DNA of 64,000 nt from Tissierella simiarum (GCF_018917865.1 NZ_JAHLPM010000015.1:23720-87719), one strand, 5' to 3'; shown: positions 52,860 to 62,496, counted from the stretch's first letter. Numbers and translations are program-made. The notes: generated from the letters alone by a model not told the origin.

Positions 52860-53178
52860 AATAATAGACTTATCAGGTAAACTTACAAATGAAAGACCGA
52901 AGTTAAAACTAGCAGAAGATAAAGTATATGAAATAGATGATAGAAAGAATACCATATTAATGATGAATCAGAAAATGAGGAGTGCTGATATAGAAGATGT
53001 AGAGTTCATAGATGAGATGATAGAAATGTTATTAGGTGAAAAAGCAGCTAAAGAAATAAATGAAATGAATTTATCTATATCTAACTATCAATCAATCATG
53101 ATAGCAATTATGGCAGCAATAACTGGTGAGGAGTACGAAGTAGCGGAGAAACGATTTCGTCAATCGGCAGATATATAG
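52852..53178 (+). CDS. tail assembly chaperone, first part (G-like)
   Basis: A 108-residue protein between the tail tube and tape measure genes, the position of lambda gpG. Acidic, helical (YEIDDRKNTILMMNQKMRSA, SISNYQSIMIAIMAAITG). It ends with FRQSADI at TAG. The next frame continues without its own start, implying a frameshifted G-T form. Confidence 0.72.
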   Translation: MSKIIDLSGKLTNERPKLKLAEDKVYEIDDRKNTILMMNQKMRSADIEDVEFIDEMIEMLLGEKAAKEINEMNLSISNYQSIMIAIMAAITGEEYEVAEKRFRQSADI

Positions 53179-53530
53179 CAGCGGACAAAGCAGAGAGATA
53201 TGGTTTGATTTATACGAAGATTGGGGGTTTATAGAAACTTCCTTTGCTATTCAGTATAATATTAGGCTAAGGGAAGAAACTGAGATGTCCTGGGGTGAAT
53301 TTATAACTCTTCTAGGTGGAATAATGCCTAAAACTCCGCTGGGACAGATTATATCTATTAGGAGTGAAAATGATAAGGATACATTAAAACATTTTACCCC
53401 TGAGCAACATAGAGTTAGAAACGAATGGAGAAGTAGAAATACAAGTAAGATAGTTCAAATGGATAAAAAGCAAGTAGAAAGGCAAATAAAAGAATTTCAA
53501 GAAGCGTGTAAAAAAGCATTTGGCAAATAA
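53144..53530 (+). CDS. tail assembly chaperone, second part made by ribosomal frameshift (T-like)
   Basis: An open frame in +1 (equivalently -2) relation to the first chaperone part, with no start codon before an ATG at 53285. The region upstream of that ATG is clearly coding: WFDLYEDWGFIETSFAIQYN leads into MSWGEFITLLGGIMPKTPLG, the Gp15-like T domain pattern. So it is probably read only as a fusion. Candidate slip sites: TTT-C at 53155-53158 (+1), or ATATA at 53171-53175 just before the TAG (-2). Confidence 0.72.
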   Translation, partial: RRNDFVNRQIYSSGQSREIWFDLYEDWGFIETSFAIQYNIRLREETEMSWGEFITLLGGIMPKTPLGQIISIRSENDKDTLKHFTPEQHRVRNEWRSRNTSKIVQMDKKQVERQIKEFQEACKKAFGK

Positions 53531-53540
53531 AGGATTGAAT

Positions 53541-53588
53541 CCCCGTATTGTATTTGGTATTATTAGGTTAATAATATATGATACGGGG
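53541..53588 (+). promoter_or_regulatory. promoter inside a hairpin that would mask a ribosome site
   Basis: CCCCGTAT (53541-53548) is complementary to ATACGGGG (53581-53588), which overlaps the G-rich ribosome site of the gene at 53597. Between the arms lie TTGTAT (53548-53553) and TAATAT (53572-53577) with 18-base spacing. RNA begun here would lack the first arm and leave the ribosome site free; read-through RNA would form the hairpin. Confidence 0.55.
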
Positions 53589-53596
53589 GTGGGTTT

Positions 53597-54037
53597 GTGA
53601 GAGCAGACATCAAGACAGCTTTAGAAAAAAACAAAGAAATAAACCGACTGTTTAATACTTTTGGGTTTAAAAAGAACTATGAACGAATAGAAAATTATCT
53701 ATCAGAAGATGAGACAGTACTTTATATAAGAAATGGCAATGTTAAAATAGATAACTCAGGAGAGTTAAAAGAAAGTGGATTTAGTATAAAAGATAAAACT
53801 CCAGTCATATTAGCAATTACAGATAAAAGAGTATTAATTTATTTTAGAGTTCTTTTTGACGAGAAACTTGAACAGATCCCAATTAAAGAAATAAGAACTT
53901 TTGATTTTAAGCGAAATGGATTAACATCATCTGTTTTTAGAATAACCTCGCTAACGAAAAGTGTCGATCTTGATTTGACTTGCAATGCGGATGAAGTAAA
54001 ATTACTAAATGATACTTTGTTAACATTAATTAAATAA
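53597..54037 (+). CDS. PH-domain (YokE-like) accessory phage protein
   Basis: A 146-residue protein. The first half is helical; residues about 50-146 fit a bacterial PH domain of the YokE type (DETVLYIRNGNVKIDN, VILAITDKRVLIYFRVLF, IPIKEIRTFDFKRN). It lies between tail chaperone and tape measure, where no structural protein is expected, and has its own promoter, masked ribosome site and terminator. It is therefore probably a lysogenic accessory gene. GTG start after GGGGGTGGG. Confidence 0.7.
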   Translation: MRADIKTALEKNKEINRLFNTFGFKKNYERIENYLSEDETVLYIRNGNVKIDNSGELKESGFSIKDKTPVILAITDKRVLIYFRVLFDEKLEQIPIKEIRTFDFKRNGLTSSVFRITSLTKSVDLDLTCNADEVKLLNDTLLTLIK

Positions 54038-54046
54038 AAATAAGAG

Positions 54047-54076
54047 AGCATCTACTAACAAGTAGGTGCTTTTCTT
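54047..54076 (+). terminator. terminator of the PH-domain gene
   Basis: AGCATCTACT pairs with AGTAGGTGCT (one G-U) around AACA, followed by TTTCTT. Confidence 0.75.
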
Positions 54077-54098
54077 ATGCCTGAAAGGTGGTGAAATG

Positions 54099-57000
54099 AT
54101 GGCAGATAGCACAAGTGTAGGAAAAATACAACTGGATGTAGAAATAAATCAGAAATCACTAAACATAGAAATGAATAAATTAGGTAAGATTTTTAATAAT
54201 AGTTTTAAAAATATGTTTAGTGGAATGGTAGACCAAACTAATAATTTTATTAAAGATTCAATAGGTAGAATTAGCAATAGTTTTAAGAACTTTGCTCAGA
54301 TGGGAGCAGGTTCTAGTGAAAAAATATCTAAAAGTGTAGAAAAAATGAATGCTCAATATGAAAAAACGCAGGTAGAAATAAGAAAAATACAAGAAGAATT
54401 AGCAAGTTTAGATGCACAAAGAGACGCTATAATTAACAATTATAAAGATATGCCGGCTTTTTCTGGTATGAGTAAAGATGAAAGTTTAGAGAAAATACTT
54501 AAAACTGATGCTGGGTTTCAAAAACTTACAGCTGAGATAGATAAATTAACAGCTAAATTAAATCCTTTAATGGCTAAAAATAAAAAACTAGCAGATGAAA
54601 TAAAAAATACAGGAGAAGAAGCTGAAAATACGGGTAAAAGAATACGTAATTTAGGAAAGAAAAGTAATAAAGCAGGTAAAGACATAGACAAAGCTTCTCT
54701 AAAGACTAAATTATTCGGTGACGAGATGAAGAGAACCGGAACTAAAGCAACTGGTTTTGCCGCCATGATAAATAGATCCTTTAAATCTATCTTAAAAAGA
54801 ATATTTGTCTATAATTTAATTCTTAAAGGCATACGTGGAATAATAAACTATACGAGTGCTGCATTAAAAACTAATCAACAATTCGTACATTCACTAAATA
54901 TAATTAAAACTAATTTAATGGTAGCATTTCAACCTATTTATTCATTTATTCTTCCTGCTCTTAATGCTCTAACGAGAGGAGTAGCAACAGCAACAACTTA
55001 TATAGCTGCTGCAATATCAGCTCTATTTGGAAAAACATATCAACAGAGTTACAATGCAGCTAAAAACTTGGACAGCACTAAAAAAGCTATGGCCGGATAT
55101 GGAAAGGCAGCTAAAAAAGCAGGTAAAGATGCTCAAGGAGCTTTAATGGCATTCGACGAGATAAACCCACTTGATTCAAAGGATAAGGATGATGATTCTG
55201 GTGGTGGAGCAGGAGATTTTGAAATGACTATGCCTGACTTGGCCGCTATAGATATTGGCGGTATTGATAAGTTTAAAGAGATAATGGCAAGTGTATTCGA
55301 ACCTTTTGTGTTGGCCTGGGAAAACGAAGGACAGAATACAATCAACGCAATGAAATATGCACTAGCTGAGATAAAAGAATTAATTAAGGCTATAGGTAAT
55401 AGCTGGCTAGAAGTATGGACTGGTGGCACTGGGCAAGCAATATTAGAGACTACGCTTAGAATACTACAAAATATATTTGGATTGATAGGGGATATAGCTA
55501 AAGCTACTAGATTAGCGTGGGAAGAAAATAATTTAGGAACTCAATTAATGCAAACAATAGCTAATGCTATATTGAATATTCTAGGTTTAATAGAGCAAAT
55601 AGGTATTAGCTGGAGAACTGTTTGGAATAATGGAACAGGGCAACAAATAATGTATACAATACTAAGGATATTACAAAACATATTTAAACTTATAGGAAAT
55701 ATAGCAAACTCATTTACTTTAGCCTGGACCAATGCAGGTACAGGCACTGCAATAATGCAAGCTATACATGACATAATACAGTCTATATTGGATGTAGTAG
55801 AAAGAATAGGGATATCACTAAATAATGTATGGGGTGAAGTAGGAAATGTAGTAGCTCAAACCTTTCTAAATATATTAAGAGCAACTTTAGAAACTTTGGT
55901 TTTCTTGGGTGAAAAATTAGTTTGGGTATGGGATCATGGTGGACAACATTTATTTGAAGGATTTTTAAAACTTGGAGCTAAAATATTTGAATTGGCTGGA
56001 TACATCTATACTGAATTTGTACTTCCATTTATAGAATGGTTCGCAGATCTTATGGCTCCAGTTATTGCTGATTTAATGGAATGGGTAGGAAAGTTACTGG
56101 ACAAGTTTACCGAATTGATTGACTGGTTATTGGGTGATGGTAAGCCTGTGCTAGATACAATAATCACAGTCTTAAAAGACATGGCTATAGCTTTTGGAAT
56201 TGTTAAAGGTGCAATACTAATATATAACGTAGTTATGGGCATTGCAACAGCTGTTTCCACTGGATTTGGGGCAGTGATGGCTTTTATTACTTCACCAATA
56301 GGATTAGTCACATTAGCAATAGGTGGAATAATAGCTGGACTTAAACTTTTTGGAGTTACCATGGATGATATTAAAAATGCAGTAAAAAAATTTGTAGAAG
56401 GTGTAGTAGGGTTCTTTCATTGGCTTTGGGATGTTCTTGTTGGACATAGTATAGTCCCTGATATGGTAAATGCTATTATAGACTGGTTCAATAATCTATT
56501 TGAGTGGGTCATTGAAATTGTGAGTAATTTAGTAGAATCCATTGTAGAATTCTTTGTTAATCTATGGGAAACCATTACAGAAGTAACAACTGAGGCATGG
56601 AATAGCCTTAAAGAATTTCTAGTAGAGTTATGGAATGGTTTAAGTGAAAGTGTAACAGAAATATGGACTGCTATCAGCGAGTTTATAAGCAACATTTGGA
56701 ATTCAATAAAAGAGAAAACTTCTGAAATATGGAACGCAATAAAAACTTTCCTTATAGAAAAGATATGGACTCCTATAAAAAATACTGCACAAACCATATG
56801 GAATAACATAAAGAAAGTTATATTAGATCCTATTATTCAAGCAAAAACTTCCTTGGAAGAAAAATGGACAGCTATTAAAAAGTATATCTTGGATAAATGG
56901 AATGAGATTAAGCAAGGTATCTCTAATATGAAAGATAAGTTAGTAGATGCAATAATGAATCCATTCAAGATAGCTGATAAAAAGATACATGACGTAATAG

Positions 57001-57470
57001 GAAGTGCTAAGGATTGGGGAAGAAACCTAATTCAAAACTTTATAGACGGAATAAAGGCAATGATAGGAAAGGTAAAAGATGCAGTTAAAAGTGTTGCTGA
57101 TACTGTAGCTGATTTCTTAGGATTTCACTCTCCATCAAAGAAAGGTCCTGGTAGTGAAGCAGATCAATGGATGCCTAATCTGATGGGCATGTTGGCTGAC
57201 GGTATAGAGGATAATATATATGAGGTATCCGCAGCAGTAAGTATGACTGCTGGAAGTATTCAACAAGGAATACAACCTAATACAGATGCAATGGCTAGTG
57301 CTGTAGGTAGTGCTGTTTTACAATCAATGCAGATGGCAGGAAGTAGTCAAAGTCAAGGTGATACAACAGTAGAATTCAACATAGATGGAGCTACATTCGC
57401 AAGAGTTGTAATTCCATATTTAGATAGTGAAAAGGGAAGGATTGGAGATCCAATAATACAACCAATTTAG
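54099..57470 (+). CDS. tape measure protein
   Basis: A 1123-residue tail length ruler. Coiled-coil start (about 80-200), a region with membrane-type helices (about 250-330 and 710-770, YNVVMGIATAVSTGFGAVMA), many Trp-rich short helical repeats (LWETITEVTTEAWNSLKEFL and similar, about 820-930), and a C-terminal globular segment with FLGFHSPSKKGPGSEADQWM, typical of Gram-positive siphovirus tape measures. The ATG at 54099 follows AAAGGTGG. Its length predicts a tail of about 170 nm by the usual 0.15 nm per residue. Confidence 0.93.
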   Translation: MADSTSVGKIQLDVEINQKSLNIEMNKLGKIFNNSFKNMFSGMVDQTNNFIKDSIGRISNSFKNFAQMGAGSSEKISKSVEKMNAQYEKTQVEIRKIQEELASLDAQRDAIINNYKDMPAFSGMSKDESLEKILKTDAGFQKLTAEIDKLTAKLNPLMAKNKKLADEIKNTGEEAENTGKRIRNLGKKSNKAGKDIDKASLKTKLFGDEMKRTGTKATGFAAMINRSFKSILKRIFVYNLILKGIRGIINYTSAALKTNQQFVHSLNIIKTNLMVAFQPIYSFILPALNALTRGVATATTYIAAAISALFGKTYQQSYNAAKNLDSTKKAMAGYGKAAKKAGKDAQGALMAFDEINPLDSKDKDDDSGGGAGDFEMTMPDLAAIDIGGIDKFKEIMASVFEPFVLAWENEGQNTINAMKYALAEIKELIKAIGNSWLEVWTGGTGQAILETTLRILQNIFGLIGDIAKATRLAWEENNLGTQLMQTIANAILNILGLIEQIGISWRTVWNNGTGQQIMYTILRILQNIFKLIGNIANSFTLAWTNAGTGTAIMQAIHDIIQSILDVVERIGISLNNVWGEVGNVVAQTFLNILRATLETLVFLGEKLVWVWDHGGQHLFEGFLKLGAKIFELAGYIYTEFVLPFIEWFADLMAPVIADLMEWVGKLLDKFTELIDWLLGDGKPVLDTIITVLKDMAIAFGIVKGAILIYNVVMGIATAVSTGFGAVMAFITSPIGLVTLAIGGIIAGLKLFGVTMDDIKNAVKKFVEGVVGFFHWLWDVLVGHSIVPDMVNAIIDWFNNLFEWVIEIVSNLVESIVEFFVNLWETITEVTTEAWNSLKEFLVELWNGLSESVTEIWTAISEFISNIWNSIKEKTSEIWNAIKTFLIEKIWTPIKNTAQTIWNNIKKVILDPIIQAKTSLEEKWTAIKKYILDKWNEIKQGISNMKDKLVDAIMNPFKIADKKIHDVIGSAKDWGRNLIQNFIDGIKAMIGKVKDAVKSVADTVADFLGFHSPSKKGPGSEADQWMPNLMGMLADGIEDNIYEVSAAVSMTAGSIQQGIQPNTDAMASAVGSAVLQSMQMAGSSQSQGDTTVEFNIDGATFARVVIPYLDSEKGRIGDPIIQPI

Positions 57471-57481
57471 GAGGTGTAGGT

Positions 57482-57826
57482 ATGTTAATAATTGAAGGTG
57501 TAGATATGCCTACACCTACTGATTATGATATAGATGATGAAGAAATAAGTAAAGCGGATAGAAATGCGAATGCTTACATGTTAAAAGAACAGGTAGCCTT
57601 TAAATACAAATTAAATCTAAAATGGGCAATGCTAACCCCAGAGGAGACTAAAAAATTATCAAGAGTCAAAAAGAAAAACTCTTTTAATGTAAGCTTTATT
57701 GATTTAGAAAATGAAAGAGTTACTAAAGAGTTTTATGCAGGGACTTTATCAGCAAGAGGTATGCAGTATAAAGATGGAAAAATATTGTATTGGAAAGATG
57801 TAAGAATGAACATCATTGAAAGGTAG
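57482..57826 (+). CDS. tail protein, DUF6711-like
   Basis: A 114-residue protein with GVDMPTPTDYDIDDEEISKA and KFKYKLNLKW-like region (VAFKYKLNLKWAMLTPEETK), FYAGTLSARG; layout of the small DUF6711-type protein that follows tape measure genes in clostridial phages. AGGAGGTG before the ATG. Confidence 0.68.
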   Translation: MLIIEGVDMPTPTDYDIDDEEISKADRNANAYMLKEQVAFKYKLNLKWAMLTPEETKKLSRVKKKNSFNVSFIDLENERVTKEFYAGTLSARGMQYKDGKILYWKDVRMNIIER

Positions 57827-57834
57827 GTGTAAAT

Positions 57835-59463
57835 ATGATTAAAGTAAGTCAAAAATTTAAAGAATCTGTTTATGCACCTACTAGAAAAACTACTGCTAAA
57901 GTATTCTTTGAAATCCTAGATAATGAAGCCTACAATGATAATACTTCTACAGTAACAAGTGAAGCTCCTATAAGCAGGAAGCACCAGCTAACCAACAAAA
58001 AAAGAAATATGTCACACAGATACGCTACCTTTGAGCGAGATTACTTCAAGCTTGATGGTAGTTTTCATATTCCCCCTAAACCTCATGAGGGGGATAGTGA
58101 GTTAGGTTGGTGGAGTGGAGATATATGCAATGAAGAAGGTATATTTAATCCTTATCAAGTGCTAGAATTCAATTTTACAGAAGAGCATAATTCTATGGGA
58201 TTAACCATAACCTTTGACACTATGGCCAATGAATATGCTAGTGATTTTGACATTGAAGTTTACGGGCTAGATGGCACCTTAATACACAAAGAAGTAGTTA
58301 CAAATAACAATTACCATCTATATGTACTTATAAGAGGTCTAGATAACTATGGAAAAATAAAAATTATTATAAAGAAATGGGCTAAACCTTTTAGACGGGT
58401 TAGAATTACAGAAGTAGACTTTGGAGTTGTTAAAAATTATGAAGATGATAAGCTTATTAAACTCAATATAATAGAGCAGATGAATATAATTTCTGATACT
58501 ATTCCTAGCAACGAAATTAAATTTACTATAGATAACAGCAGTAAAGAGTTTAATATATTAAATCCGGAAGGGTTTTATCGTTTCCTAAAAGAAAGACAAG
58601 AAGTTACTGCAGCTATAGGAGTAGAAATAAGAGAAGATGAATTTGAATATGTACCTATGGGTAAGTTTTATCTTACCGACTGGCAGAGTGACGAAGGAGC
58701 AATGACTACTACTTTTACAGCAAGGGACATATTTGAATTATTAGATCAGAAAGAATATGTAAGTATTACAGATACCAATTTATATGACTTAGCGGAGGAT
58801 GTATTGGTTAAAGCAGAGGTTAAAAACTACTATATAGATGAAGAATTAAAAAATATTAATACATTAAGCTTTGAGAAGAAATTAAATAGCAGAAAAGCAC
58901 TTCAATATATAGGGATAGCTGGGAAGGCTGCAATATACCAAGATAGGCAAGGGGTATTACAGATTAAACAATTTAAAATATTAGATGAAAGAGATACCCA
59001 GTATATCTATTTTACTGGTCCTGATATGTTTGCTGGAATGATATATGTAGCAACTGATGAAGGTTATGACATGAAAAACATAACCTTTGATAATGTATAC
59101 AAAGAACCTCAAATTAAACTAGACAAGTTAGTTTATTCAATAGTCATGGTTATAAATGAAGAAGAAAAGCAGGAAGTAACTTTCTACAATGAAGGAATTA
59201 AGGAAGGGGTATCATTTAAAATTGACAATCCTCTTATAAATACAGTAAAACATGCTCAAGAAGTAGCAGAATGGATAATAGAAGAATACAACTTAAGAGC
59301 TATTTATAATATTAATTGGAGACAAAACCCTGCATTAGAATGTGGAGATATAGTTTTAGTAGAGGATTCTTTTAATGCTAAGAAACTATCCAGGATAATC
59401 AAACAGGAATTCAATTATCAAGGGTACCTAAACGGTAAGACGGAAACAAAGGGAGGGATTTAA
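57835..59463 (+). CDS. tail baseplate/hub protein with lectin-like segment
   Basis: A 542-residue protein. The first 210 residues include a jelly-roll-like stretch (EFNFTEEHNSMGLTITFDTM, GLDNYGKIKIIIKKWAKPFR) that resembles discoidin/F5-8C carbohydrate binding modules; the rest (NEIKFTIDNSSKEFNILNPE, YVPMGKFYLTDWQ, TFTARDIFELL) is the tail hub type found after tape measures. It probably forms the tip and contacts the cell wall. Confidence 0.7.
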   Translation: MIKVSQKFKESVYAPTRKTTAKVFFEILDNEAYNDNTSTVTSEAPISRKHQLTNKKRNMSHRYATFERDYFKLDGSFHIPPKPHEGDSELGWWSGDICNEEGIFNPYQVLEFNFTEEHNSMGLTITFDTMANEYASDFDIEVYGLDGTLIHKEVVTNNNYHLYVLIRGLDNYGKIKIIIKKWAKPFRRVRITEVDFGVVKNYEDDKLIKLNIIEQMNIISDTIPSNEIKFTIDNSSKEFNILNPEGFYRFLKERQEVTAAIGVEIREDEFEYVPMGKFYLTDWQSDEGAMTTTFTARDIFELLDQKEYVSITDTNLYDLAEDVLVKAEVKNYYIDEELKNINTLSFEKKLNSRKALQYIGIAGKAAIYQDRQGVLQIKQFKILDERDTQYIYFTGPDMFAGMIYVATDEGYDMKNITFDNVYKEPQIKLDKLVYSIVMVINEEEKQEVTFYNEGIKEGVSFKIDNPLINTVKHAQEVAEWIIEEYNLRAIYNINWRQNPALECGDIVLVEDSFNAKKLSRIIKQEFNYQGYLNGKTETKGGI

Positions 59464-59645
59464 TGGGAAGCACAACTATTCTAAAACCAGTAATAAATAC
59501 AGCAACTATAAATCCCAATCCGGTAAATCAAAATAATACATTTTTAATATCAATTAGTGTAAGCGAAGAGGAATTCCTAATAGAGCAGACTGTTATATAC
59601 TGTGGAATGTTTATAACGGGACAGGAATTGGAAGGGGTGATATAA
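59463..59645 (+). CDS. small tail protein (60 residues)
   Basis: Starts on the last base of the hub gene. The sequence TATINPNPVNQNNTFLISIS is repeated in style by the end of the next tail protein (ITPNPVDSGATMVISVTVSG), suggesting a short Ig-like strand module. Function in tail unproven. Confidence 0.5.
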   Translation: MGSTTILKPVINTATINPNPVNQNNTFLISISVSEEEFLIEQTVIYCGMFITGQELEGVI

Positions 59646-59647
59646 AG

Positions 59648-60568
59648 ATGGCAATACAGCAAGTAAGAGTTCAGATAGACGGTACTTGGCATGTGTTAAC
59701 TTATAATAGTTCAGTTAAAAAATATGAAAAAACAATAACTGCTCCAAATATAACTTCTTATAATTTAGATGGTCGCTATTATCCTGTTACTGTAGAAGCT
59801 ACAAATACAGCAGGAACTAAAACAACTGTAAATGATACCACTTCAGGAATAGGAAGTAGCTTGAAATTAGTTGTAAAAGAAAGAATCAAACCTACTATAA
59901 ATATAACTTCTCCAGGGGCAAATGCTTATATAATAAACAGTAAACAGCCTATTGTATTTCAGCTTAAGGATGAAGTTAATGGTTCGGGTGTAAATATATC
60001 TTCATTATCTTTAAAAATTGATGGTGGTACTGCTATAGGGAATGGATCTCCTGGTATGGTATGTACTAAAGTAACTAATGGATATGATTGTACTTACACA
60101 CCTCAATCAGCTCTATCAGATGGATCTCATACAGTAACAATTAATGTATCGGACTTTGATGGCAATGTAGCCACACAAGCTTCTAGAACCTATACAGTAG
60201 ATACAGTTCCACCAGTATTAAATATAACTAATCCTAGTGATAATTTTATAACCAATAAAGCTAGTTTAGTTGTTCAAGGTACAACAAATGATGTTACCTC
60301 AAGTCCTGTAACTGTAACAATTAAATTAAATGGAGCAGACCAAGGACCTATTACAGTATCAAATGGATCATTTAGTAAATCTATAACATTAAAAGAAGGT
60401 TCAAATACTATCATAGTTACCTCTAAAGATGCTGCCGGAAGAGAAACAATATCCACTATTAATGGAACCCTAGATACTTCAGTACCTCAAGTTACAAATG
60501 TTTCAATTACACCTAATCCAGTGGATTCGGGAGCAACAATGGTAATATCAGTGACGGTGAGTGGATAA
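59648..60568 (+). CDS. tail fibre-type protein with Ig-like domains
   Basis: A 306-residue protein of at least two bacterial Ig-like domains: residues about 80-185 (NITSPGANAYIINSKQPIVF, SDGSHTVTINVSDFDGNVAT) and 186-275 (NITNPSDNFITNKASLVVQG, LKEGSNTIIVTSKDAAGRET). Ig domains on phage tails help in weak binding to surface sugars. GATATAAAG precedes the ATG. Confidence 0.72.
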   Translation: MAIQQVRVQIDGTWHVLTYNSSVKKYEKTITAPNITSYNLDGRYYPVTVEATNTAGTKTTVNDTTSGIGSSLKLVVKERIKPTINITSPGANAYIINSKQPIVFQLKDEVNGSGVNISSLSLKIDGGTAIGNGSPGMVCTKVTNGYDCTYTPQSALSDGSHTVTINVSDFDGNVATQASRTYTVDTVPPVLNITNPSDNFITNKASLVVQGTTNDVTSSPVTVTIKLNGADQGPITVSNGSFSKSITLKEGSNTIIVTSKDAAGRETISTINGTLDTSVPQVTNVSITPNPVDSGATMVISVTVSG

Positions 60569-61176
60569 TGAACAGACAGTTATCTGTAGAATTACAGCCA
60601 AACATAGTGTACGTTTATGGAAAAGTAAACGGAAAGGAAGTACCTTGGAAGTTATCAGCTCCTAGAATTTGGTCTGCTGTAGTAGATAAAACACCAGATG
60701 GAATATATAAATTAGAGATAACAGCTTATAATGCAGCAGGGACTCAGACACATTATGAACTTACAACTTATGCTTCACCAGGATGGACTGATCCTAAAAC
60801 CGACTGGACATATAAAGATTATTATAATTTCTGGGATCTAAATAGAGTAGAAAATAATGTAATTTATATATCAGAACTATTAACATTATTTGATGAAAAA
60901 GTGGACATAGAAACTTATATTGAAAGAAGTATTGATACTATAGAATTCGCTGAAAGTTTAAATAGAATAGAAAAAAATATAGATATTCTAGCTACAAGAT
61001 ATAAACCATCTGGATGGCAAGAAAGTAAGCTAGATTGGCAATATGATGATTCTTTTAGTTATGAAGATGCTAATAGGTTAGAAAGAAACTTAGAGCTACT
61101 TTATAAGCATTATAGAGGAAACTTAGACAGTTATAAATACTGTGGAATGATTAATGTAGGAGAGGAGGCAATATAA
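60568..61176 (+). CDS. tail protein with an internal duplication
   Basis: A 202-residue protein. Its N-terminal Ig-like strand region (QPNIVYVYGKVNGKEVPWKL) is followed by two related blocks: WTDPKTDWTYKDYYNFWDLN with RVENNV, and WQESKLDWQYDDSFSYEDAN with RLERNL, about 67 residues apart. Such W-KxDW-N-R-E repeats recur in clostridial tail proteins. The start overlaps the previous stop by one base (TAATG). Confidence 0.65.
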   Translation: MNRQLSVELQPNIVYVYGKVNGKEVPWKLSAPRIWSAVVDKTPDGIYKLEITAYNAAGTQTHYELTTYASPGWTDPKTDWTYKDYYNFWDLNRVENNVIYISELLTLFDEKVDIETYIERSIDTIEFAESLNRIEKNIDILATRYKPSGWQESKLDWQYDDSFSYEDANRLERNLELLYKHYRGNLDSYKYCGMINVGEEAI

Positions 61177-61179
61177 AAA

Positions 61180-62169
61180 ATGGCTTATATAAAAACAGTA
61201 TGGAAAAATAGAGAAGTAGAAAGACCTAGAACATTTACAAAAGTTGATAATGCCGATGGGACGATAACCCTAGTTCCATCAGAGGGTAAAATAATAGAAC
61301 AAGGTACCCCTATTATAGCGGCTAATATGAACAATATTGAAAATGGAATAGAAGAAGCTATAACAAAAGCAGAACAGGCTTTTCAATCAGCCAGTGATGG
61401 TAAAACATTAATCGCTGGAGCTATTACTGGCAAAGGTGTACCTACTAATCCAAGCGATACATTTCAAAAGATGGCTGATAATATAAGTGCCATAGAAACA
61501 GATAAAACAGGAGATGCCACAGCAGTAGCAGGAGATATATTAAGTGGTAAAACTGCCTATGTGAAAGGGAAGAAGTTAACAGGTACTATGCCTAATAGAG
61601 GTGCAATAGATAATACTATAACAACTCAAGGAGGACAGATAGCAATACCAGCAGGTTATCATAATGGTAGTGGTAAAGTAAAAGCACAGTTTCCTAATTT
61701 AGATCCAAACAATATCAAGAAAGGAATTAACATTGGTGGGGTTGTGGGAAATTATGTAGGTGGATATAGTCTTTTTGTGCCAGGCGCTTACGATGATCCT
61801 TACTTTTCAATACGCACTATTGTAGATAAGGTTGGTACTTCTTATGAAACAATATGCAACTTTAAAACCATGGGCACACTTGGTAGGGTACGCTTAAAAG
61901 TACAAGGCTACAAACCTGCCGGCGGCTCAATGTCTTTTAGGCTATACAAAAATAACTCTTTAATTGAAACTCAGACTTTTGATGATTTCACTGGAGGATA
62001 TGCCTATTTTGATTATCCTATTGAACTTAAGCTTGATGATGTTTTTAAAATAGAAGCAAAATCAATACGAAGCGACAACTCATATCATCATGATATGAGT
62101 GATGGGAGTATTTATTGGTGTCAAATGCAATACTGGCTAAATATAAGTGAGATTTTTATTAATATATAA
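61180..62169 (+). CDS. tail fibre / receptor-binding candidate
   Basis: A 329-residue protein. N-terminal part holds NRPRTF-like opening (REVERPRTFTKVDNADGTIT) and IIAANMNNIENGIEEA, as in phage fibre proteins; a middle GKTLIAGAITGKGV and GKKLTGTMPNRGA repeat region; the C-terminal 130 residues form a beta-rich domain (RLYKNNSLIETQTF) that may bind the receptor. GAGAGGAGG precedes the ATG. Confidence 0.7.
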   Translation: MAYIKTVWKNREVERPRTFTKVDNADGTITLVPSEGKIIEQGTPIIAANMNNIENGIEEAITKAEQAFQSASDGKTLIAGAITGKGVPTNPSDTFQKMADNISAIETDKTGDATAVAGDILSGKTAYVKGKKLTGTMPNRGAIDNTITTQGGQIAIPAGYHNGSGKVKAQFPNLDPNNIKKGINIGGVVGNYVGGYSLFVPGAYDDPYFSIRTIVDKVGTSYETICNFKTMGTLGRVRLKVQGYKPAGGSMSFRLYKNNSLIETQTFDDFTGGYAYFDYPIELKLDDVFKIEAKSIRSDNSYHHDMSDGSIYWCQMQYWLNISEIFINI

Positions 62170-62195
62170 ATTAACTTAAAAGAGGAGGAGATACA

Positions 62196-62495
62196 ATGCA
62201 TTACTATGCAAAATTAAATGAAAACAATATATGTGTAGAGGTATTAACAAGGGCAAGAGAATTACCTAAAGACCTTGATGGGTTTATAAAGATTAATGAT
62301 TACAACGAGACCCTACTATGGAGAAAATACGATAGTCAAACAGGTTGGTCCCAAGAAAGATTTGAACCTAGTATTGAAGCAGAATTACAAGAGAAAATAC
62401 GAGAACTAGAACAAAAGACTACTAAAATAGAAGAGCTAGAAGGAACTATAATGGAATTAACAACTATCATAGCTCAATTACAAGGAGGTAATTAA
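62196..62495 (+). CDS. small tail-associated coiled-coil protein (99 residues)
   Basis: N-terminal part MHYYAKLNENNICVEVLTRA and a closing coiled coil (LQEKIRELEQKTTKIEELEG). This layout is frequent between fibre and XkdX-like genes. AGAGGAGG before the ATG. Confidence 0.6.
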   Translation: MHYYAKLNENNICVEVLTRARELPKDLDGFIKINDYNETLLWRKYDSQTGWSQERFEPSIEAELQEKIRELEQKTTKIEELEGTIMELTTIIAQLQGGN

Positions 62496-62496
62496 T

